Below are positions 1-5,039 of a stretch of 5,039 nucleotides of DNA, piece by piece. This DNA comes from Anaerolineae bacterium. Its GTDB lineage: Bacteria; Chloroflexota; Anaerolineae; Anaerolineales; Anaerolineaceae. The stretch spans positions 1 through 5,039 of the forward strand of contig JACRAG010000566.1 of assembly GCA_016213455.1 (NCBI GenBank), given 5' to 3'. A model generated the notes under the pieces. The model had not been told where the DNA came from and searched no databases. It worked only from the letters and a program-made list of their open reading frames with translations. Both the position numbers and the translations under genes were made by a program. The stretch's first letter is position 1, and each line of letters starts with the position of its first letter.

Positions 1-61
1 GACCATAGCTCAGGTACAGCCAGTAGAGAATTGCTGTTCCAGCCGCGCTGTGCAGACCAGC
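1..61. other. Short region downstream of the GH4 stop, no gene called
   Basis: No strong terminator is visible: the only inverted repeat, CCAG/CTGG at 57-68 around the stop codon, has a 4-base stem and no T-run. The operon may therefore continue left of the window. An ATG on the minus strand at 6-4 could begin a further gene, but it has no clear ribosome site and only two codons are visible. Confidence 0.4.
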
Positions 62-1420
62 TTACTGGAAGTTGGGCAGATATGCCAGTTCAGCGTCGAT
101 CAGTTCGTTGACGCACTTTTCGACGACCTGGACATCCGTGAAGTGCGGATCGTTGATCATGGCCTGCACGGCGACCTTGCGCGAGCCGCTCATGGCGGCT
201 TCGATGATCAGATCCAGGCTGGAGGTTTTGTGTGCCAGCACGGGAACGATGGGCGCGGGGAGATCACCCAGCGCGAAGGGATGGATGCCGCTGCGGTCCA
301 CAACGGCGGGCACTTCCACCACCACATCCTGGGGAAGGTTGGTGATGATGCCGCGATTGGGAATGTTGACGTAGAAAGTCTGGCCCAGGTCATCGTACTC
401 GGACACGAGGATGTCGAGTAGCTGGGTGTGCTCCCAATACATCTCTCGCGCGAAGGACTCGGCGTCGATGGGCGCATTGTTGTAGGCAATCTCGATCATC
501 TTCTGGGTCAGGGGTGGGTAGGTGCGCTTGACGTTCTTGATGGCTTCACCTTGGAAGTGGTCCAGCCCGCGGATGGTGCTCTGGATGTACTGCGGGAAGA
601 ATTCAGCCACATGCCCGTCGCCTGGACCGGGGTAGGCCCCAAAGTGGCGGAAAAGCGTGTCGCACAGCGGTGAACCGGCCTGCGGTTCCTGCGGGCGCTT
701 CTTGAGCGCCTCATACATCTTACGGAATTTTTCCATCTCCGCCGGGTTGCCTTCCAGTTCATCCAGCGCGGCACGCACCACGGGCATGCCGTCTTCGCTG
801 TTGATGCGGAAGTCGGTGATCCAGTGGCAGTGGTTGATGCCGGCGATGGTGGCCTTGGTCTGGCTCTTTTCCACATTGACCAGGCGGCACAGGTGGCTCC
901 AGGTCAGGTCCGGGCCGATGCACAGGCCCACGCAGCGGATTTTGGTGAGTTTGTTGACGGCCTGGGTGAGAACGGTCAGCGGGTTGGTGAAGTTGTAGAA
1001 GACGGCGTTCGGGCAGAGATCTTCCATATCTTTGGCGATGCCCACCAGCACCGGGATGTGGCGCAGCGCGCGCCCCAATCCGCCTGGACCCGAGGTGTCG
1101 CCGACGGGCTGGAAGATGCCGTATTTGTAGGGAATGTCCACATCCATCTCCCAGGCGGTCAGGCCGCCCACGCCGATAGAAGCGGTGACCACGTCGGCAT
1201 CCTGGAGCACATCGCGGCGGTTGGTGGAGGCCTGAATGGTCCAGCCAAGCCCAAACTCTTTGGAGACGCGGCGGGTGTAGGTGGCAACCAGGTCAAGGGT
1301 TTCCTGGTTGATATCCACCAGGCCCAGGGTCGCATTGTGATAGCGGGGATCAATGCAAAAACCGGACAGAAGGGACGGTGTGAAGGCGATTGAACCGGCG
1401 CCGACGATGACGATTTTCAT
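62..1420 (-). CDS. Glycoside hydrolase family 4 (GH4) NAD-dependent glycosidase, atypical CIGP subgroup
   Basis: A 452-residue protein, the usual length for GH4, which cleaves glycosides by an NAD+- and divalent-metal-dependent oxidation/elimination route rather than by a pair of carboxylates. Seen: an N-terminal Rossmann motif VGAGS (residues 6-10), Asp36 at the end of the second strand (LGLVD, likely NAD ribose binding), NFTNP (143-147), a metal-site cysteine Cys167 in LCIGP, INHCHW (195-200) with probable metal ligand His197, and GDGHVAEFFP (267-276). Classical GH4 groups carry CHSV, CHG, CDMP or CN[VI]P at the cysteine, so CIGP does not allow substrate assignment; alpha-galactosidase, alpha-glucosidase and 6-phospho-glycosidase are all possible. 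No signal peptide or membrane segment is visible, so it is probably cytoplasmic. The start is supported by an AGGAG six bases upstream and by a 4-base overlap with the preceding GH1 gene. Family assignment is firm; specificity is open. Confidence 0.93.
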   Translation of the reverse strand: MKIVIVGAGSIAFTPSLLSGFCIDPRYHNATLGLVDINQETLDLVATYTRRVSKEFGLGWTIQASTNRRDVLQDADVVTASIGVGGLTAWEMDVDIPYKYGIFQPVGDTSGPGGLGRALRHIPVLVGIAKDMEDLCPNAVFYNFTNPLTVLTQAVNKLTKIRCVGLCIGPDLTWSHLCRLVNVEKSQTKATIAGINHCHWITDFRINSEDGMPVVRAALDELEGNPAEMEKFRKMYEALKKRPQEPQAGSPLCDTLFRHFGAYPGPGDGHVAEFFPQYIQSTIRGLDHFQGEAIKNVKRTYPPLTQKMIEIAYNNAPIDAESFAREMYWEHTQLLDILVSEYDDLGQTFYVNIPNRGIITNLPQDVVVEVPAVVDRSGIHPFALGDLPAPIVPVLAHKTSSLDLIIEAAMSGSRKVAVQAMINDPHFTDVQVVEKCVNELIDAELAYLPNFQ

Positions 1421-2748
1421 AGACTGCTCCTGTTGAACCTGTCAGATAAAAAATTGCGGTACCACAAGCTGCTGCGCTTGGGAGTGCGCTGCAGGGTGGC
1501 AAAATCGACATAATACAATCCCATACGGGGATGGTAGCCCTGTGACCATTCAAAGTTGTCCATCAGGCTCCAAAAGAAATAACCACGCACATCCACACCG
1601 GCTTGAATGGCTTCTTCCAGCGCGGCGAGGTGGTCTTTGAGGAACTGCACGCGCTGCGGGTCGTCGCACAGCCCATCCACCGGGGGCAGATTGTGCTCGT
1701 ACAGGCCGTTTTCGGTGATGTAAATCGCCGGGTGGGCATACCGGCTGTGCAGCATTTGCAGCACCTCAACCAGGCCTGCCGGATAGATTTCTCCGCCGGC
1801 TGCGGTGTACTCGCTTTTGGCTGCCTGGCCCAGACCGGGTTGCCCGGCGCGGACAACATTTTTCCAGTAGTAGTTCACCCCCAGAAAGTCGCATTTCTCG
1901 GCGATGGTTTGTGCGTCACCGGGCAGGATTTGTAGTGCGAGATCGCCGAGTCCGGCGAGGAAATCCTGGGGATAAGGCCGGCCAAAGAGCGGGTCGAGCA
2001 GCCAGAAGTTGTTCTGCGTGTCAGCCAGGGCTGCTGCACGCTGATCTTCAATCGAGTCGCTGGCGGGTTTCCACAAGTCCACGCTCATGGTGATGCCGAT
2101 TTGCCCGCTGTGTCCACTGGCGCGGAAGCGCTGTACCGCCTGTCCGTGCGCTACCAAGGCGTTATGGATGGCCTGGTAGCATATTTTCCAGTCCGCGATC
2201 CCCGGCGCTATGCTGCCGGTGCCCAGCCCCTGGTAAAGGAAGCAGTTGGGCTCGTTCAGGGTGATCCAATGCTGAACGCGGTCCCCCAGGCGATCGAAGA
2301 GCAAAGCCGCATAATCGGCAAACCAATCGATCATGTCGCGGTTGGCCCAGCCGCCGGCATCTTCCAAAGCCTGGGGATGGTCGGCATGCCAGAGGGTCAA
2401 CAAGGGCGTGATTCCGCGCGCCAACAGACCATCCACCAGGCGGTTGTAAAAATCCAAACCGGATGGATTGAGCTTGCCTTTTCCGCTGGGCAGGACGCGC
2501 GACCAGGATACTGAAAAGCGGTATGTGTTGACTCCCAGCTCGGTGAGCAGGTTGAGATCGGTTTGCCAGCGGTGGTAGTGGTCGCAGGCGATGTCGGCGG
2601 TGGCGCCATCCCGGATTCTCCCTGGAAGGTGGCTGAAGGTGTCCCAGATGGACGGACCTTTGCCGTCTTCGGCCACGGCGCCTTCGATTTGAAAGGCCGC
2701 AGTGGCAGCACCCCAAAGAAAATCGGGAGGAAAAGAACTTTTCATCAT
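1417..2748 (-). CDS. Glycoside hydrolase family 1 beta-glycosidase (beta-glucosidase/beta-galactosidase-like)
   Basis: A 443-residue, full-length single-domain GH1 (beta/alpha)8 retaining beta-glycosidase. Seen: the N-terminal signature FLWGAATAAFQIEGA (10-24) with glycone-binding Gln20, the acid/base Glu166 in TLNEPN, the nucleophile Glu346 in YITENG, NYY (292-294), and the C-terminal glycone loop FFWSLMDNFEW (391-401) with Trp393, Glu400 and Trp401. In GH1, the NFEW pair contacts O4/O6 of an unphosphorylated sugar; 6-phospho-beta-glycosidases usually differ here, so a free glucoside, galactoside or similar substrate is favoured. Odd: the usual HWDLPQ block is HADHPQ (121-126), keeping the His and Asp but losing the tryptophan and leucine. 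No export signal is seen, so it is likely cytoplasmic. The start overlaps the MttB-like stop as ATGA; a second ATG lies immediately after, and either could be used. The stop overlaps the GH4 start in the same way. Confidence 0.95.
   Translation of the reverse strand: MMKSSFPPDFLWGAATAAFQIEGAVAEDGKGPSIWDTFSHLPGRIRDGATADIACDHYHRWQTDLNLLTELGVNTYRFSVSWSRVLPSGKGKLNPSGLDFYNRLVDGLLARGITPLLTLWHADHPQALEDAGGWANRDMIDWFADYAALLFDRLGDRVQHWITLNEPNCFLYQGLGTGSIAPGIADWKICYQAIHNALVAHGQAVQRFRASGHSGQIGITMSVDLWKPASDSIEDQRAAALADTQNNFWLLDPLFGRPYPQDFLAGLGDLALQILPGDAQTIAEKCDFLGVNYYWKNVVRAGQPGLGQAAKSEYTAAGGEIYPAGLVEVLQMLHSRYAHPAIYITENGLYEHNLPPVDGLCDDPQRVQFLKDHLAALEEAIQAGVDVRGYFFWSLMDNFEWSQGYHPRMGLYYVDFATLQRTPKRSSLWYRNFLSDRFNRSSL
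1427..1431 (-). promoter_or_regulatory. Ribosome binding site of the GH4 gene
   Basis: On the minus strand this reads AGGAG, six bases ahead of the ATG at 1420. It lies inside the 3' end of the GH1 gene. Together with the ATGA stop/start overlap it supports this start, and suggests both coupled and independent ribosome loading. Confidence 0.8.
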
Positions 2749-4163
2749 TCAACACCGGCTTCCATGTGAGCAGCGGCTCGCTGGATGAGGGCCTGCAGGT
2801 CGCGCTCCTGGGCTTCGGAAAGCGCAGAACGGGCCTGGAAGGAGGCGCGAAAGTCCAGCGCCTGGGCGCGGGCTTTGTCCACATCCAGGGCGCGACTGCC
2901 TTCCAACCAGGGCGAGAGCATTTCGCGTGACCAGAGCGCAGGCTGCCAGTGCTCGCGGCGCATGCGACGCACGGTGTGTTCCTGATCCAGGAAGCTGCCG
3001 CCCGGCCCCACGGCTTTGATGGTTTCCAGGCCGATGGCTTCATCGTTGATTTCAAACTCGACGGTGAAGCGCTGCAGGGCGGACAGGAATTCGGCATCCA
3101 ACAGGAGCTGCACCGGCGAGCACACTTCGTCAATGGAAAGCAGCCCGGCGTCCATCCACAGGCTGCCGGTCGCCAGCAGGTTGGGGATGCCGGTGAGGGC
3201 TTTCTGGTAACCGGATTCGACCGAGGGCAGCTTGGCGTCACTCAGACCGGCGTGCCCATGGAAACTGGCACCGTAATAGCGCGCCATTTGCGCCAGCATC
3301 AGGTTCACCACGGCCATTTCCGGGCGTCCGTAAGGGTAGATCAACGTGCGCATGTCGATGACCGAGATCGAACCGCCGATGTGCAGATTTTGCAGGCCGA
3401 ACCAGGCCCAATCCAGGATGCGCAAAGCAATCTGCTCGGCGATGTTGAGCGCCAGCCCGCCAGCCAGCGTGACCGGCGCGTTGGCGCCCAGGGCATACAT
3501 GTCGCCGATGGGAACATGCAGGCCGCGCTCGCGAAAATACTGCACCTGGAAGGCTTCGTGCCGGCCCAGTTTTAAGGGGGGTACAAGGTACACCGCGCCG
3601 CGGAAGACTTCCTGAATGGGCTTGCCCAACCAGTCCGAACGCATCTGGTAGATCTCAAACAGATACGGGCACAGTTCATCCAGATAGATGGAACCGCCCT
3701 CCTCGGCGCCGTATTTCCAGCAGTACAGGCGCTCGTGCAGTGGTTCCAGCGCGGCATCGCCGCCGATGCGGGAGCCCAGCATGGAGGCTCCCTTAATCGG
3801 ACCGGGACGGGCAGCCAGGGCCATGTAATAGGCCAGGTCGTCTTCGGTCCAATCCACCAGCTGGTTGGATTGGGGGTCGTGGAATTTTCCGTGGTAAATG
3901 CCAGCCGAACCGCTGACCTGCCGGGGGTGGGCGGGCGGGCTGTCTTTGCGCGCATCCGCGAGGAAACGTTCAACCACCGGCGCAGGGAAACGCACGCGCT
4001 GGGCTGCCAGGTCAACCTGCAGGCCAAAGCCCGCCAGGTCGGCCAGCAGGCGTTCATTTTGGATTTCAATGCCCACTTCCGCGAGTATGCGCAAGACATT
4101 GCGGTGAATGCAGTCCATTTCAACGGCGGAGAGCAGGTCGTAGGGGTGTCCGGCGGCGTGCAT
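2745..4163 (-). CDS. MttB superfamily protein (trimethylamine methyltransferase-like, non-pyrrolysine)
   Basis: A 472-residue protein, close to the roughly 500-residue length of MttB-family methyltransferases, which fold as TIM barrels and, in characterised members, move a methyl group from a quaternary or tertiary amine to the Co(I) of a partner corrinoid protein. Seen: an N-terminal helical start (IHRNVLRILAEVGIEI, 19-34), a central block GANAPVTLAGGLALNIAEQIALRI (226-249), GGSISVIDMRT (263-273), a segment at 322-345 (LTGIPNLLATGSLWMDAGLL and onward), and a late GPGGSFLDQEHT (387-398), all resembling conserved family blocks. The frame contains no internal amber codon, so pyrrolysine of the archaeal MttB type is absent; the non-pyrrolysine branch includes MtgB-like glycine-betaine demethylases. 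No corrinoid protein is encoded nearby. It is the first gene of a three-gene minus-strand operon. The start is supported by GAAGGGA six bases upstream and a promoter further up. Family is fairly certain; substrate and even methyltransfer activity are unknown. Confidence 0.85.
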   Translation of the reverse strand: MHAAGHPYDLLSAVEMDCIHRNVLRILAEVGIEIQNERLLADLAGFGLQVDLAAQRVRFPAPVVERFLADARKDSPPAHPRQVSGSAGIYHGKFHDPQSNQLVDWTEDDLAYYMALAARPGPIKGASMLGSRIGGDAALEPLHERLYCWKYGAEEGGSIYLDELCPYLFEIYQMRSDWLGKPIQEVFRGAVYLVPPLKLGRHEAFQVQYFRERGLHVPIGDMYALGANAPVTLAGGLALNIAEQIALRILDWAWFGLQNLHIGGSISVIDMRTLIYPYGRPEMAVVNLMLAQMARYYGASFHGHAGLSDAKLPSVESGYQKALTGIPNLLATGSLWMDAGLLSIDEVCSPVQLLLDAEFLSALQRFTVEFEINDEAIGLETIKAVGPGGSFLDQEHTVRRMRREHWQPALWSREMLSPWLEGSRALDVDKARAQALDFRASFQARSALSEAQERDLQALIQRAAAHMEAGVE

Positions 4164-4169
4164 GGTTGG

Positions 4170-4176
4170 TCCCTTC
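4170..4176 (-). promoter_or_regulatory. Ribosome binding site of the MttB-like gene, within a small hairpin
   Basis: On the minus strand GAAGGGA lies six bases ahead of the ATG at 4163. The surrounding 4170-4180 reads TCCC-GAA-GGGA in the transcript, a 4-base stem with a 3-base loop that would pair part of the Shine-Dalgarno. A second small stem, GCCA/TGGC, sits at 4189-4200. Both are too short to claim as regulatory elements. Confidence 0.6.
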
Positions 4177-4206
4177 GGGAGAATTTTTGCCAGGATTGGC
4201 GGGGCG

Positions 4207-4234
4207 CAAAATCATATTATCATACACAAAATCA
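4207..4234. repeat. Direct repeat of CAAAATCA, 20 bases apart
   Basis: CAAAATCA occurs at 4207-4214 and again at 4227-4234, an exact 20-base (about two helical turns) spacing. Shorter relatives CAATCA (4240, 4269) and CAAATCA (4327) follow. The copies flank the minus-strand -10, so they could be binding half-sites, but AT-rich sequence gives such matches easily. Confidence 0.35.
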
Positions 4235-4242
4235 AAAGTCAA
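4214..4242 (-). promoter_or_regulatory. Predicted sigma70-type promoter of the MttB-GH1-GH4 operon
   Basis: On the minus strand, TTGACT (4242-4237, five of six consensus matches) is followed after exactly 17 bases by TAATAT (4219-4214, four of six). GATAAT two bases closer is an alternative -10. The predicted transcript would start near 4207, giving a leader of about 44 bases. The AT-rich setting supports it; no start site has been measured. Confidence 0.6.
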
Positions 4243-4247
4243 TCATT

Positions 4248-4328
4248 TGATCGTGAATGTTCGCTTGACAATCACATACGATCATGCTAAACTGATCATA
4301 AGCCACCCGGCATTCCCATTATTGATCA
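4248..4328. promoter_or_regulatory. Candidate operator cluster: four GATC-centred sites
   Basis: Four sites share a (T/C)GATC(A/G) core: TGATCG (4248-4253), CGATCA (4279-4284), TGATCA (4293-4298) and TGATCA (4323-4328, within the palindrome TTGATCAA). The first two form the inverted pair TGATCGT/ACGATCA. The GATC cores are 31, 14 and 30 bases apart, nearly symmetric about the plus-strand -10. They lie between the two -35 boxes, in the spacer of the plus promoter, at its -10/start and just ahead of the SIS gene's ribosome site, where a repressor would act. The binding protein is unknown. Confidence 0.4.
4265..4293 (+). promoter_or_regulatory. Predicted sigma70-type promoter of the SIS-domain gene
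   Basis: A perfect TTGACA (4265-4270) is followed after 17 bases by TAAACT (4288-4293, four of six matches). The predicted start is near 4300, leaving a leader of about 40 bases before the ATG at 4341. Its -35 lies 22 bases from the -35 of the opposing promoter, so the two promoters are back to back and could be controlled by one regulator. Confidence 0.65.
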
Positions 4329-4340
4329 AATCAGGCGGTT

Positions 4341-5039
4341 ATGGAAAATCCACTTTGGGCTGACATTCAATTGCAAGGCCAGAACCTGGCGCATGTGGTT
4401 GGCCGCATCTTCGGTGAGGAGCGGGCGAACATTGACGCGGCAGCGCGCTTTATGCGTCCTGACAGGCCGACGGTGTTGATAGGCGTCGCCAGCGCGCAAT
4501 ATCTATGCATGCCGGCGGAACAGTATTTAAATGCTTTGGGGTTTCCAGCCAGCACATTGTGTGCCTCTGACGCGTTGTATTCGCACCTGCCGGCGCTGCG
4601 CCATTCCAATGTGGTGATCAACTCGCGCTCCGGCGAAACCGCCGAGGTGGTGAAGTTGGGTCAGGCATTGGCAGAAGCGGGGATCCCGTTCGTGGCGATC
4701 ACCAACGAAAAAGATAGCAGCCTGGCCCGCCTGGCAGAACAGGTGGTCTGGGTGGATACGCACAAAGATGACCTGGTGTCGATCAACGTGGTGACTGGCA
4801 TGATGACTGCCACCCTGGCGTTGTGCGCAGCCCAGGCAGGCACGCTGGATGCTTTGCGACCCGAGCTGGAGCGTCTGCCGGATGGGATGGTGCGCTGCGT
4901 GGCGCAGGCCGGCGAGGCTGCCCAATCAATGGCGGCGTTGTTTACGGGTGTGCGCCCGATTTACCTGCTGTACCGTGGTCCATCCCGCGGCGCAGCTTAC
5001 TGTGGTCGCCTGGCGCTGGAGGAAATTGCGCGCACCCCA
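4341..5039 (+). CDS. SIS-domain protein, sugar isomerase/deaminase-like (5' part; runs off the window)
   Basis: The first 233 codons are open and run off the right edge, so this entry is 3'-truncated by the window, not by mutation. Seen: a first SIS domain at about residues 40-140, with LIGVASAQYLCMPAEQYLNALG (46-67), the phosphosugar-binding loop NSRSGET (94-100) and FVAITNEKDSSLARLAE (117-133). A second SIS domain begins at about 205 (IYLLYRGPSRGAAYCGRLALEEIART, 207-232), ending in a Glu-rich helix like that of GlmS-type isomerase domains. There is no N-terminal glutaminase domain, so it resembles AgaS/FrlB-type amino-sugar or fructosamine phosphate deaminases/deglycases rather than full GlmS; which one cannot be told. 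An in-frame TGA at 4323-4325 and the absence of other start codons after it fix the ATG at 4341. A weak AGG lies five bases upstream. It is transcribed divergently from the glycosidase operon, suggesting a linked sugar pathway. Confidence 0.88.
   Translation, partial: MENPLWADIQLQGQNLAHVVGRIFGEERANIDAAARFMRPDRPTVLIGVASAQYLCMPAEQYLNALGFPASTLCASDALYSHLPALRHSNVVINSRSGETAEVVKLGQALAEAGIPFVAITNEKDSSLARLAEQVVWVDTHKDDLVSINVVTGMMTATLALCAAQAGTLDALRPELERLPDGMVRCVAQAGEAAQSMAALFTGVRPIYLLYRGPSRGAAYCGRLALEEIARTP

Noticed and set aside
1..61. Hydrophobic reading on the minus strand just after the GH4 stop (AGLHSAAGTAILYWLYLSYG)
   Set aside because: It resembles part of a membrane helix, but it follows the stop codon directly in frame and has no ATG, GTG or TTG start, so it is not supportable as a gene start.
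824..1393. Plus-strand ORF of 189 codons opposite the GH4 gene
   Set aside because: It is the antisense of the Rossmann region of GH4 and shows no domain; long antisense frames are expected at this base composition.
2162..3241. Minus-strand ORF of 359 codons spanning the MttB/GH1 junction
   Set aside because: It lies in another frame across two genes with clear family motifs. Its translation is rich in Arg, Pro, Ser and Trp with no recognisable domain, typical of a GC-rich shadow frame.
2949..3575. Plus-strand ORF of 208 codons opposite the MttB-like gene
   Set aside because: Antisense to a well-supported gene, composition rich in Gly, His, Gln and Val without motifs, no promoter or ribosome site.
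4189..4200. Small inverted repeat GCCA/TGGC next to a T-run, possible terminator
   Set aside because: The stem is only 4 bases, and the T-run precedes the stem on the plus strand while it is an A-run in the operon transcript, so the arrangement is wrong for an intrinsic terminator.
4527..4925. Minus-strand ORF of 132 codons opposite the SIS gene
   Set aside because: The opposite strand encodes clear SIS motifs; this frame is His- and Gln-rich with no family resemblance.

Overview
The window is bacterial: closely packed ORFs, 4-base start/stop overlaps and recognisable sigma70-type promoters. Coding DNA is GC-rich by eye and the one intergenic gap is clearly AT-rich. The gene mix (a non-pyrrolysine MttB-superfamily protein, two soluble glycosidases and an SIS sugar-isomerase-like protein) would suit an anaerobic, carbohydrate-using bacterium such as a member of the Chloroflexota (Anaerolineae) or a clostridial lineage. 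This is an impression from protein style, not a demonstrated placement.

Layout: three genes occupy the minus strand from 4163 down to 62 and form a tight operon, read in the order MttB-like methyltransferase, GH1 beta-glycosidase, GH4 NAD-dependent glycosidase. Each junction is an ATGA overlap, so translational coupling is likely. A divergent plus-strand gene starts at 4341 and runs off the right edge. It encodes a double-SIS-domain protein of the kind that isomerises or deaminates (amino)sugar phosphates. The 177-base gap between the divergent genes holds a convincing promoter for each direction, a near-symmetric set of four GATC-centred sites and an exact 8-base repeat spaced 20 bases. It looks like a shared control region. 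Positions 1-61, downstream of the GH4 stop, hold no gene I can support.

How the genes may work together: the two glycosidases and the SIS protein point to uptake and stepwise breakdown of a glycoside or modified sugar. The GH1 keeps the residues for a non-phosphorylated glycone. The GH4 has an unusual metal-site motif (CIGP) that fits none of the classical GH4 specificity groups I know. The odd partner is the MttB-family protein, whose characterised relatives demethylate quaternary or tertiary amines using a corrinoid protein. No corrinoid protein is visible here. The most interesting inference is that the operon handles a glycoside carrying an N-methylated group, or that this MttB branch does chemistry other than classical amine demethylation. 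Neither is proven by the sequence.
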